Shown: in pieces, positions 8,834 to 20,024 of the stretch
Layout of the letters: each line of letters opens with the position of its first letter
How positions within the stretch are numbered: the stretch's first letter is position 1
Source of the DNA: Gonatopus flavifemur
Taxonomy: Eukaryota; Arthropoda; Insecta; Hymenoptera; Dryinidae
DNA length: 64,000 bases
Reading direction: 5' to 3'
Assembly (NCBI GenBank): GCA_018340375.1
Contig: JAFFJZ010000004.1
Coordinates: 43,750,001 to 43,814,000 of the forward strand
Program-made: the position numbers and the translations under genes
Notes under the pieces: generated by a model
The model's database searches: none
What the model was told of the DNA's origin: nothing
What the model saw: the letters and a program-made list of their open reading frames with translations, nothing else

Positions 8834-9880
8834 AACTTCTGTCTTGTACGTACACGTTGTTGGGGAAAAAATCTCATGTGTCGAAGGAAGGTGAAAAAGT
8901 ACATCACAACTCTGAAAAACCTACCACCCACCTCCCCAACCCCTCCTTTCTCAACCCTTCCAACTCTCTCACACCTGTTCCACCTGCCACCTGATAACCA
9001 CCCTTATCTTATCTCAGACAGATTATATCATCTTATCTGTACAGGTGCATCGGCGCCAGACTGGCCCAGTGGTGAGGGTTCGTTATGACGGCCCAGACCC
9101 GGTCCCACACTACTCATGGCATTTTTTACGGGTCATTTTCGCCAGTGTGATCGTTTTTCTTCCATTCCATCTACTGTAGTTTTGATAGCAATGAATATTT
9201 TTTGGATAAAGAACAACTCGATATCCAGCTTAAATGATTTTCTCTCGAGTGTATATGTACTCATATGCACTGAGGGTATTCATGATCAACAAAGGATAGT
9301 CTTGAAGGATAAAAGTGTTCCGAACATTATCCTTATCGGTTTCTATATTTTTCCCCTCTGATATTACGATAAATATCTTCAATTCACTACTCGTGGATTC
9401 TTCAAAATACCCCAAATTCACTCTTGTAAATAATTATGGTTTTTCCTAGCTATCATGGGGAACTATTTTTTTCCTGGAAGTTGAACTTTTTCTGATTGCG
9501 GGATGAATATGATTTTTTGAAAAAAATTGTTTTTCTCACTGTTTTTTTCCAGATTTATGTTCCTTCTCTCCTATATAACTCACAGGAATCCTGAGAAAAT
9601 CTTCTTTCACAATGCTGATTACTATTCTTGACATTACGACGAATCGATTGGAAAAAAATCATCTAAAAAGAATAATGTTTGAAGAAAATACAGCCAAAAT
9701 GAGATGAGCCGGGTCCAAAAGATCCATTCCTCTTTAGGCTGAGTTGTCCGCCCGTAACATAATTAGTTACGATCATTATAATGTCCAAAATCCTCCACTA
9801 AACATCACTTGTTTGCTGTTATATGATTTCCTTAACAGCGATCGACACTTTGTAACTCATCGATACTTTCAATTTACTAG

Positions 9881-9943
9881 CACTTGTAACCACGCGCACT
9901 TGTAACCACGCGCACTTGTAACCACGCGCACTTGCAAACCACG
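9881..9943. repeat. 16-bp tandem repeat, four units
   Basis: CACTTGTAACCACGCG occurs three times in tandem, followed by a diverged fourth copy with an inserted A. Confidence 0.9.
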
Positions 9944-12101
9944 ATCTGCTACCAAATGTTCGACGAGCAAGCGCTGTGAATTTCTGATTACAATAAATTA
10001 TACCAGTGATGTATTACTCTATTGATAGACCCATAATTGAAGGAGTGAAGGAGCGTAAAATAACTGGACACGAGTCTCTCGTAATTAATTCTGAGTTCAC
10101 TCAACACGTCTTCTCTGGACAAGATCTTGGGCGGAACTCCCGCTCAATGTCAGATACAACATACATATCATTTGATACTTACACATATAATTGACAACGA
10201 TCGTGTGGTAACTACGAGACAGTTGTCACGTAGTCCTTTTTGCCCTAACTCCATGCTATTACGAAATTATGGCAATTCACGAAGGTGAACAAATAGAGGT
10301 GTGATAGGCGCATCGGACTCTAGAAGCTTGAGACAAGCTCCGACTTCAACAATCACGATAAATTTTTTCAATGATTCAATTGATGAATTCTAATTATTTT
10401 CTCCTAAAATGTGATTCATAATTTCAACCGAAAAAGAAATTCGAAGCAATTCATAGACATTTTTAGATATCAAAGAATGTATCGTTCAAAAATTTGTGGA
10501 ATCATCAGTTTCTTTTTTTCCATTTTGAGCAGATCCATTTATCCGGTCAAAAACGTGATTAGGTTCCAATAACTTTGACGTACTTGTATACGAACTTTCA
10601 ACATGTTCATAGTCATCCTAAGGTGGGAATGTTGTCTCTGTTACTTCATCGTTTTCGATATCAGAGTCAGAATCAGTATCAGAATGATCATTTTCGTTAT
10701 TATCATCATTTGCAAGGAGTGCAATATCGATATATTCATGATATTAAGCTTCATCCTCGTTTACTAAGTTGTCCAAATGAGGAGCTTATTGTCTTTGTCT
10801 TAGCTTCCGTGACATTGCACCTATGGAACAAAACAATTTGAACGGGAAAATTTGTGAAACTTACCTCCTTTATACTGAACTTTACCTGAACAATGATTTT
10901 CTACGTAATGATTCTATTTATGAATATATTTTATACTCACCGATAAACACAAAAGTTTGTTACACAATGTCTCTATATTTTGAGTGAAAGCATGAGGAAA
11001 AAATGATATTTTGAAGTGCTAAACATTTTTGCGCAATGAAAACACGAATATTTTATTTTAGTAACGTTTGGGACTGAAAAATATTTTTTCGGATGAATAT
11101 TTCACATAACTTCATTTTTCATACTTACTCCATTTATATTGACCATTTTTTGAAATATCCACACATACAGACACAAACACACATGAAGAGAAGTTGTATA
11201 TCCGCCTCGTCCACGTCGTTAACTCCGGGTAACACTAAGAGCGGATGTTTATCAATCTAACGCCAATCACAAACGTATTGAGGGATCGTTGATATTTTGA
11301 GGCATCACAGTAGCTTTTTTGTATGATATTTGTTTGGATTCGGGTGGAAAATGATCTTAAAAAGCTGGAAAACCTTCAATATGCACGATATCGGAAATTC
11401 GACAAGAAGTATCGATTTTTACCTCATAAACAATTCTAATTATTTATGGAAATTGGTATTGTATAATTGTGAGAATGGTCTCTCACTATGTCTTATACAC
11501 CCATGTTGTGGATGGGGTTGTAGAAAACCCCTTCTGTATCAATAAAAATGATGTGTAACTGTATATGTGGAAATGGTTGAGAAAACACCAAACAAATGCA
11601 TTTGTCAACCATTTTTTTTGCGCATCAGAAATTTTTCTTTAAAATACGAAGACTAGTGGTTCTTCTATTATTTTTCCCGTAGAATCAAATGGCGCTACCA
11701 GATTCTGCAAGAAACAATGAACGAAAAAATTCTTTAAAAAATTTTTTTATGAAGAATTAAAAAAATAAACAGAAAAACACGTAAAACTTATTCTCTAGTC
11801 ATGTTGTGATTCCCATATTCAGTTTTGCCCTATCTACGATGTGCTAGCCATGGGACCTAATGAGTTAATTATGTACGCGTACGCCCGTGCTACGAGAATA
11901 TCAGTTGGCCACTGCACTTCTTGTGTGCAGGTGATGGAAATGATGATGATTTCAATACCTGTTCACTTGATGTACATGAGGGTTTTTGTTTGGAAGAAAA
12001 TAAAAGGAGTGCAAGTTTACGAACAGAAGAACGCGAAAAAATAACGTCCACGTCACACGTGTGAGATTCCGAAGATGTTTACATGTTTCTAGGTGAATAT
12101 A

Positions 12102-14169
12102 CAGGGTGTCCCATTTTAATCTGTCACTCAGAATATCTCGAAAACGAATAGATTCAGAAGAAAATGTTCCGGGAAAAAAATGTAAGAATCTGAGGGGCCA
12201 TCCGATGGTGAGCTTGGCTTTGACCTCAGATCCCATTTGCAAGGTCATTCTGAGGTCAACTCATGTTTTTTGAATGGAATCCTCTATTTTTCAGTACCGG
12301 TCTAGATTCTACGCTAAAAACCGAGGAACTTTCGTCTCCAACCTTCTTTTCGAAATTCCCATAGATGGCGCTCTAATTGATGGGAAAATGAGAATCCTCA
12401 AACCCTCGGATTGTATTCTGTCTAACATAATGCTCAACTCTTGAGTGTTTCTCATCTCCCGGAAATTGCCGTCGGCATCAGCGTTACCCAATGTGCACCA
12501 CGAAGAGGTTGCGCGATCGGACTTTACACATCATTGTGGCCCTGAAAAGGGCCGATTGTCTGAACTGGAGGAGTATCTTCGGGGACGCATTAGGAATTCA
12601 AAAGATGTTCAAAATGAGCGCCGTTTTGCCTTTGACGAAGCGCAATTCTTTTATGAAAGTTTTCTACAGTTGCTTGCAACGTAGCAGGTGTTATTGCTGT
12701 GCATGCTCTTCTTATTCGAACTTTCATGTCATCGCGTGTTGTTGGAGGTTCACGGAATACAACATTTTTCATGTAACCCCACAAGAAAGAATCAGGTGAC
12801 GTCAGATCTGGCGACCTAGGTGGCCATCGCACAGGTCCTCCACGACCAATCCACCTTCTGGGAAACTTCTCGTCCAGAAATTTTCGAACAATTCGCATGT
12901 AATGAGGAGGTGCTCCATTCTGTTGGAACCACATCCTTGATCTTACGTCAAGACTCACGTCTTCCATAAGAGCAGGGAGTTCAAAATGCAAGAAAGAAAG
13001 ATACTCCGCGCCAGTCAGGTTTCCTTAAAAAAAATACGGCCCTATGATCCTGGAATCTACAATTCCGCATCAAACGTTCACACTCCAACGGTGTTGATGA
13101 TTAATTGTACGGATCCAGTAAGGATTCTGAGCACTCCAATAATGGCAATTGTGCCTATTGAGAATTCCAACATTGTGAAATATTGCCTCATCAGAGAACA
13201 TAACGTGATGAGAGAAAGTAGGATCTTCTTCAATTTTCCGTTGGGCCCACGTGCAGAAGTTCAATCTTGTTATGGAATCCTCAGCTGTTGGAGATTGCAC
13301 TGGAGTGATATGGTACGGATGATAATCCAACGATTTCAAGATACGCTGAGCTGTGGATCGAGGAATCCCGGTCATTTCCTCAATATCCCGAAGACTGATA
13401 TGGGGATTGATATGAATTAATGCCAGCACAGCCAGCGATCTCACATCAGGATCATTGTCATCCGCATAAACTTTCTTGTTCCTCTGTCCTTTGAGGAGAC
13501 CTTGACGAGCACGTTGTTCAAGAAATCGGATCGTAATGCGATTTGGACACCTCCGATCCGGAAAACGACGTTGAAACGTTCTCACAGCTTCAACATAATT
13601 TCCCCGCGCTTCACCAAGAAACAACAAAACGTCAACAATATCGTTTGGCGCGTAATCAGACATGATATTCAGAAATGTGATCCCTCCAAATTATAACAGA
13701 GAACTGAGCAGTTTGGGAATGCTGAATTTCTAAGGTATTCACACGTCAATCAAAACAATAACAATTTCCAAGAACAAAACCAAAACAAAACACAACCGAC
13801 GGCAATTTCCGGGAGATGAGGAACACTCAAGAGTTGAGCATTATGTTAGACAGAATACAATCCGAGGGTTTGAGAATTCTCATTTTCCCATCAATTAGAG
13901 CGCCATCTATGGGGATTTCGAAAAAACGTTTGAGGCATAAGTTCCTCGGTTTTTAGCGTAGAATCTAGACCAGTAGTGAAAAATAGAGGATTCCATTCAA
14001 AAAACATGAGTTGACCTCAGAATGACCTTGAAAATGGGATCTGAGGTCAAAGCCAAGTTCACCATCGGATGTCCCCCTCAGATTCTTACATTTTTTTCCC
14101 GGAACATGTTCTTCTGAATCTATTCGTTTTCGAGATATTCTGAGTGACAGATTGAAATAGGACACCCTG
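12102..14169 (-). mobile_element. Mariner element of a second family with ~375-bp inverted repeats
   Basis: Ends CAGGGTGTCCCATTTTAATC and its complement, flanked by TA at 12100-12101 and 14170-14171. The left arm runs to about 12480 and the right arm from about 13795. The arms share ordered blocks with the family at 5606 and 46052: a CATCGGATG block, a GACCTCA block and ATGGCGCTCTAAT. The transposase between them is clearly different, so the two families share long termini but not close coding sequence. Confidence 0.85.
12590..13663 (-). pseudogene. Mariner-family transposase, second family, decayed
   Basis: One reading frame covers the gene. The 5' part (13663 down to 13070) has the N-terminal helix-turn-helix region (MSDYAPNDIVDVLLFLGEA; HISLRDIEEMTGIPRSTAQR) and the first catalytic Asp in MFSDEAIF. 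It then meets TGA where the paralogue at 6068 has Trp in NVWCGI, and a TAA about 45 bp later. The same frame continues to the C-terminal half (12991 to 12590). The second catalytic site reads FQQNGAPPH, with Asn where Asp is expected, and the third is SPDLTSPDSFLWGY. Both the nonsense change and the Asp-to-Asn change would abolish activity, so the copy is dead. Confidence 0.85.
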
Positions 14170-15127
14170 TATATAATTTATGTAAACACATAGTTGGACG
14201 TGCAATACGAAACACATGTGAAAATATTTGGTATGGGCGTTGTTGGGAAAGTCTCCACCCATGGAGGAAGAAAATAAAATACAATGAAGTTTTTGAAGAG
14301 TCGCTCATTCCAACAACCGAAAATCATCCGTTCCCCGTTGGATCATCACCAATCGCTCATTCATTCGCGTATTCATAATTCATTGGGGCGTATGGGGGTG
14401 AGTATACCAGGAGGTGGTGTGTGATACTTCATGGAATTATTCGTGCAATCAAAACTTATCGTTGAAATTGATGCATATTACTGATCAGAGAGTTTAGGAA
14501 GGAATAGTATATTGTTCATCAAGGGGGAGAAGTGGGAAACCTCCGACGAGTGTGAAGTTTGTCTTCTCGAGCCGAAGGCGAGGGAGACAATCACACGAGT
14601 GGAAATTTCCCACTTCTCCCCGAGGCGAACATACTATTTTTTCCCACAACTGCAAGGAAAGTGTAAATCATCCGCTTGATTGGATATAAAATATTCATAT
14701 GCATATTTCAGAACGAAAAGATAGTTTGTATTTTCCTCCCGCTGCAAGCGGGCAGAAAGTACTTCCCTCCCGTTGCGAGCGGGTAGAAAGTACTCACTTC
14801 CCCCTGCGAGCGGGCGGAAAATATTTTCCTTCCGCTGTGACACATTCGCTTGGAATTCAGCACCTGTGGAGGAATTCGCAGGTGTGGGGAAAAAGAACAT
14901 TACACGTTTCCTCTCATGATTTCCTCCATAGAATCGATTGGATCTTCAATTTCCCGAAATTTGGAAGTTTTAGCTAATTTGTTTGAACGATTTCTGCGAT
15001 AAACATTCGAATCTTCAACCATTCGGAAACACGTATACCTCATTTTTCGCAAATGCAATCAATAGCACCTATACTATAGTTTGGCGCTGTCTGTGTTGTA
15101 CTAGCCATAGGACCCAATGGATTCATA
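14170..15127. other. Noncoding spacer with foldback and 31-bp tandem repeat
   Basis: No gene seen. An inverted repeat spans 14506-14637 (GGGGGAGAAGTGGGAAA against its complement). A second, weaker inverted pair (about 14640-14660 and 14872-14895) encloses three tandem 31-bp units at 14735-14830. Each unit is built around the near-palindrome CCCGYTGCRAGCGGG. Confidence 0.65.
14506..14637. repeat. Foldback hairpin, ~130 bp
   Basis: ATAGTATATTGTTCATCAAG and the following GGGGAGAAGTGGGAAA pair with TTTCCCACTTCTCCCC and ATACTAT at the other end. A MITE-like structure; no clear target duplication. Confidence 0.65.
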
Positions 15128-16149
15128 CAGTTGTGCAAAAGTCTGGATACACCCTGATAACTCCTGAACGGGTGGGAATAATGGGATAATTCTTTCTCAA
15201 ATTCAACGGGGGAACAGAATCTACGATACTAGGAGGGTGAGAAGTCCTCAATCTTGAAGGGGACGATGGGGGGGAGGTGAGGGGCGCGAGAATCTTGAAT
15301 AAGGTGGAGTGGCTTGCGACAGCTCATTCGATGGGGATTTCCAGCCCGAATACAGCCGTTTCTCGTTTTTTGAAACCGCTCAATTTTTCGTCGAATTATG
15401 ACCACTCGGAGATTGTTCTAGGGGCAGTCACAGCCGGTGTAGACCTCCCTAACTCCCCATCGGATGAAGATCTTTGGATTTCTTTCTTAATCAAATGGGG
15501 GGGGGCACATGATGTATCATTCTAGGGGGGTGGATCCCCGAAAACAATCGGAAATGATGAATAACAATGGATCCATCAACAACTGAAGATAAATAAGGAA
15601 TAAGTGTAGAAGGATTGTACACATTGCGTAGTCCCTAGCCAAAGTGAATTGTTAATGAAGATTAGGTCACAATCGGGATCATTGATGAGATGTGTCTTGA
15701 ATTGTTGGTAAGGTTATCACCTTGAATCGAAATGCATTAGGAAAAATTAACAAACATTCCTGATTAGTTTCCATAACCTTTCACTGGGGAACACTTGGTA
15801 TATCGCCATTCCAACTCAAAAAATCATTTGTAGACATTAGTGACCCATCGCGATAATTGATAAATTGTGTCTGGAATGGTATCTTCCCACGGGAGTGAGA
15901 ATTCATAACTCCGGATGGGTGCTATGGGATTCGTAGGGAAGACACAAATCTTGAATCAAATTGGGAGCTTGCAACACATCTGTGAATGGTGTTTTTCAAC
16001 CCGAATCCAACCGGCTTCGATTTCATGAAATCGGTTGATCCTTCGCCGAGATATAGCAATTCCTACATTCCAGATGTGGTTTCCCACCATTCCCAAATAA
16101 TACCCATGTTTGGGCAAATACGCGCTTTAGTGTGGGATTTGAATGAGGT

Positions 16150-17251
16150 GTTCGAAATGATTGCCTGAACATTCGATGCAGTGAGCGAGACGATTATAAC
16201 ATTCACCTACGTTCCGCAACATTTCAGGAGTGATGAGTGCCACTTCTTCTACTATTTTTTCAGGCAACCCTTCTCAATCTTGTGCTCGATCTTGATGAAC
16301 CCGATCTTCCAAATGTCCCCAAAGGAAAAAGTCTAGTGTGGTCGAATTAAGAGTTCGGGGGGGCCATTCGATCGCTCCTCGCCTCCTGATCTACCTACCG
16401 ACAAAACTTTGGTGCGAAATATGTTTCACTCCTAATCCGGAATGTGCGGGTGCACCATCCTGGTGAAACCAAACTGCATCGAAATTTGGTCCTGAAAGTC
16501 TACGAATATTGGGAACAATATCCTCAATCAGCATGACCCTATATTCTTCTGCGGTCAGATTTCCTTCGATAAAGAATGGACCTACGATATGCGTATCCAA
16601 TATTCCTGCCCAAACATTCAATTATGGTGAGTATTGGGTCTTCAATTCTGACTTCCAGTGAGGATTGTTGTCACTCCAGTATCTACAATTGTGTCCATCC
16701 ACATTCCCATTCAACATGAATGTTGCTTCGTCAGAAAAGACTATATTCTGCATGAAATTAGGGTCTCCGTCAACTTTTTGTATGATGGTTTCGCGATATT
16801 CTAGGCGTCGATCTAAATCATCTCCACTTCATTCTTGGACTGAATGTGTCCTGTAAGGATGAAATCTATTCCGTCCGAGAATCCTCAGGACCGAGTTATG
16901 GAAAATATCATGGTTACGAGGAATTTGTCTTGCGGAGGTAATTGGAGTATCTACGACTGTTTGCAGAATATCTAACGCGACTTCATCAGACATCGCTGCC
17001 TTACGTCTGCCCGATCGCGGCAGATCTTCAACACTCCCAGTCTCCCGGTACCGTTTTACAGTCTTCGGGACTGTTGTGGCAGAAATACTCGGCTGACCCA
17101 CTCTGAATTCAGCATTGAATAAGCCCGCAACTCCTCTGCATGAGCGTTCCCGATCACCATATCCCTTCATCATCAGGATGGCAATCCTTTCTTCTTCCGA
17201 AAGAGACATCGAAATAGATTTATGAAGGATATAAAAAATAATCCAATTCAT
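16150..17251 (-). pseudogene. Transposase of the third mariner family, decayed
   Basis: The frame starting at MSLSEEERIAILMMKGYGD encodes N-terminal DNA-binding helices, then stops at a TGA just after RTHSVQE. It continues in the same frame through VFSDEATFMLNG (first catalytic Asp), a TAA after TQYSP, then LNVWAGILDTHIVGPFF and WFHQDGAPAH (second catalytic Asp). Below 16391 the frame is lost, but remnants of the C-terminal part (LFPLGTF, from an expected FLWG motif, and a GNHFEHLI-like end) can be traced to about 16150. It is distinct from both other mariner families in the window. Confidence 0.75.
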
Positions 17252-17254
17252 TCA

Positions 17255-17640
17255 AGAATGTTCGAGAATATCCAAAATAAACAAAGTTGTCCGGAAATGT
17301 TCAAGAATTATCGGAAATATCGAAAAAAAAGGAATTTATCCGAGAACGCTCGAGAATGATCAAGAATGTCGGAAATGATCGAATTCATCCGAGAATATAC
17401 AAGAATCATCGAAAATGAGCAAAGTTATTCGTAAATGTTTGAGAATTATCGAAAATAAACGAATTTATCCGTGAATGTTCGAGAATGATTAGGAATGTCG
17501 GAAGTAATCGAATTTGTCCGAGAATATTCAAAAATGATCGAAAATGTGTAAATTCATCCGAAAATGTTCAAGAATTGTTGAAAGTATCGTAGAATGATGA
17601 GAAATGATCGAAAGTGACCAGAAATGGTGAGGGACACAAA
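17255..17640. repeat. Minisatellite with alternating 40- and 49-bp steps
   Basis: The anchor TCCGNGAATGTTC (or variants) recurs at about 17291, 17340, 17389, 17429, 17469, 17518 and 17558, giving steps of 49, 49, 40, 40, 49 and 40 bp. The 9-bp difference matches the length of a GAAAATGAT-like subunit inside the repeat. It lies inside the third mariner element, between the transposase and the right arm. Confidence 0.75.
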
Positions 17641-18300
17641 AAAAATGAAAATTATGATTCGAATGCACAGGTGAGAAACACTTGTGAAAAATCCTGAATC
17701 AACAGTTTTAGAGACATTGTAGGGCGAGTGCGGCGTGGAACGCTGTCATGAGAGAATTGGTGGGGGAACTTCGGCTAGGGGGCTACGTAATGTGTGCAAT
17801 CCTCCTACACTTATTTCTCATTCATCTCGATTCGTTGATGGATCCATTATTATTAATTATTTCCGATTGTCTTCAGGGGTCCACTTCCCTAGAATGATAC
17901 ATCATGCGCACCCTTATTTGATTAAAAAAGACATCCAAAGATCTCCATCCGATGGGGAGTGAGGAAGGTCTACACCGGCTCTGACTGCCCCTAGAACCAT
18001 CTCCGAGTAGTCATAATTCGACGAAAAATTGAGCGGTTTCAAAAAACAAGAAACGGCTGTATTCGGGCTGGAAATCCCCATCGAATGAGCTATCGCAAGC
18101 CGCTCCACCTTATTCAAGATTTTCGCCTCCCTCGCCTCCCTCCCATCGTCTCCTTCAAGATTGAGGACTTCTCACCCTCCTAGTATCGTAGATTCTGTTT
18201 CCCCGTTGAATTTGAAACGAAATTATCCCATTATCTCCACCCGTTCAGGAGTTATTAGGGTGTATCCAGACTTTTGCACCACCCTGTATAAAAATAATAC

Positions 18301-18935
18301 AACATTTTAGAAATGGAAATTTGATATCGTATGGTTGAAAATGATCAATATCTCAATTTGTCAGTTCAAATCGATGTCAGTTCAAAAGAATTGATTACTC
18401 TCAATTCATTCGTTTCATCAAATCATGCAAATCACGTAATATTTGGTGTTTTCTGTTCATCCGACAAAGGCAACAATGAATCTACATGCGAACGATGGGG
18501 GGGGGGGGGAGGATACATAAGGAAAATCGTGAGACATAAATGAAATATCAGTCAATCCATCCTTCCACATAACGCATTCCTAATACCCAATAATTGTGAA
18601 GGTTCGCACTGTATATCTTTTCTCTTCACAAACTTCTTTCATATCAAAATTCTCATGCATTGCTTTTGATTTTGATATCTCATTCATGTCTTAGCATCCC
18701 TTTCATCATCATTTGCATGCAGATTCATTATTGCCTTTGTCGAATGAAGAGGAAACACAAAAGATTACGTGATTTGCATGATCTGATAAAACAAATTGAA
18801 AGTAATCAATTCTTTTCATATGAAAAATTATTTGCTAATGTTGTGATTCCCACACAGGACGGAGATTTGAACTGACAAATTGAGATATTCATTATTCTCA
18901 ACCATACAATATCAATTTTGCATTCCTAAAATGTT
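18301..18935. mobile_element. Foldback element with ~200-bp arms
   Basis: AACATTTTAG at 18301 pairs with CTAAAATGTT ending at 18935. The arms continue inward through ATATCTCAATTTGTCAGTTC, ATCACGTAATC-like and GCCTTTGTCG blocks. The centre has a G10-11 run near 18498. It starts 13 bp after the TA flanking the mariner at 18286. No ORF of note; non-autonomous. Confidence 0.75.
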
Positions 18936-19169
18936 GGATTCTTGCTATATTGATGTATATTTTCCACGAAAGAGTCAACTGATATTTATCATCAATTGAA
19001 ATTTATTGAGTACATGCATGAGTATTGGAAAGAACTTGGATTGCTCATATCTTTGGAATACATAGTCCTATATCTGTCTAGATCACCCTATCGTAGGGAG
19101 CAGTGAAGAATATATGAAAAACCATAGCTGGTATTTGTAGAGGAGATTTCTGTAAAATATGCGTTTTAA

Positions 19170-20020
19170 AGGGTTACATGGGTTTCAGAGGCCAAAAAGT
19201 GGTGAATTTTTTCGATGTTTTTTGTCTTACTACAGAAGAGATTTTTATTCATTCTTTTGCATATCAGTAGATAACTTTTGAACAACATTTTAAAAAATTT
19301 TGATGAAAAAATATGATAAATTGAATTGATGGCAGTCGATTTTCGGAGGTGCCTCGACAAAGAGGTAGTTTGCGGTAGTGAAAATTGCGACTGCTCCATC
19401 AGAGAAATGACAAAAAAATATTCTTTCTTAGTATTAGAGTAGAACTAGGCCCTGAACGAAGGATTTAAAAAAAAACTGAAAATTGAATTTTTGGCAGTGG
19501 TTTGAACGAAGGTGTCACTTTTTCGGTGAAATTTTCGGTGTTCATTACGTTGTCAAATTTTTTGTAGTCGGAGGAAAAAAAAGTCCTCTGTCCAGAGAAT
19601 ACAGAATGATATTTCGAAGGAGTCTTCAAAATTTAGGCAAGATCAAACGATTAGTTTCCGAGAAATTTCGATTACCGATTTCGAAAAGTGTGTTTCGAGA
19701 AAAACGCGTTGAAGCCATGCAAATAGAAAAAATTTTAATGCTTCTGTACAAGCTATTTTTTACATCTATAACCTAAAAAATATCTCGTCACTTGGCTACT
19801 AACACTGTACTACAATATGTGCTTTTTCACGCAGGCAAAGAAAAAAGAGAGAAACGGGCGTTACAGTCATCAGAGGGAAAAATCAGAATGCTATTTCTCC
19901 TGGAGTTTTAGTCGGATTGACTCAAAATTTCGGGAATATATTCTTGAAGAGTTGTACTATCAAATGGGAAAATATTGGAAAAATCGATTTTTTGAAAATC
20001 TGACACCCATCTAACCCCCC
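19170..20020. mobile_element. piggyBac-type non-autonomous element with TTAA flanks
   Basis: AGGGTTACATGGGTTTCAGA at the left and TCTGACACCCATCTAACCCC at the right form imperfect inverted termini. They are flanked by TTAA at 19166-19169 and 20021-20024, the target-site signature of piggyBac. The 851-bp interior has no transposase. The family identity rests on the TTAA duplication and the GGG-start termini only. Confidence 0.55.
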
Positions 20021-20024
20021 TTAA

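Larger units (their letters stand above)
8481..12101. other. No gene recognised; simple repeats only
   Basis: AT-rich sequence with no coding match that I recognise on either strand; the short ORFs look like chance. It includes a (TC)n tract at about 8758-8832, a C-rich patch at 8920-9090, and a 16-bp tandem repeat near 9881. The right end of the Polinton probably lies in or beyond this stretch, but I could not find its terminal inverted repeat, since the partner end is outside the window. Confidence 0.5.
15128..18286 (-). mobile_element. Third mariner family, 3.16 kb with ~500-bp inverted repeats
   Basis: The right end is CCAGACTTTTGCACCACCCTG, followed by TA 18287-18288. The left end starts CAG TTGTGCAAAAG at 15128 after TA 15126-15127 and lacks two G residues of the terminus. 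The arms run to about 15660 on the left and start at about 17770 on the right, pairing nearly throughout: the AGTATCGTAGATTCTGTT block, the TTTTTCGTCGAATTATGA block and the CTACACTTATT block. A CATCGGATG motif again lies inside the arm. The transposase pseudogene and a minisatellite lie between the arms. TIRs this long are unusual for mariner. Confidence 0.8.

Noticed and set aside
8700..8931. ORFs of poly Leu/Ser and Arg/Glu
   Set aside because: Translation of the (TC)n microsatellite.
11952..12491. Minus-strand ORFs of 98 and 60 codons
   Set aside because: They overlap the left inverted repeat of the mariner and have no domain.
13502..13696. Plus-strand ORF opposite the mariner transposase
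   Set aside because: Antisense shadow of the N-terminal coding region.
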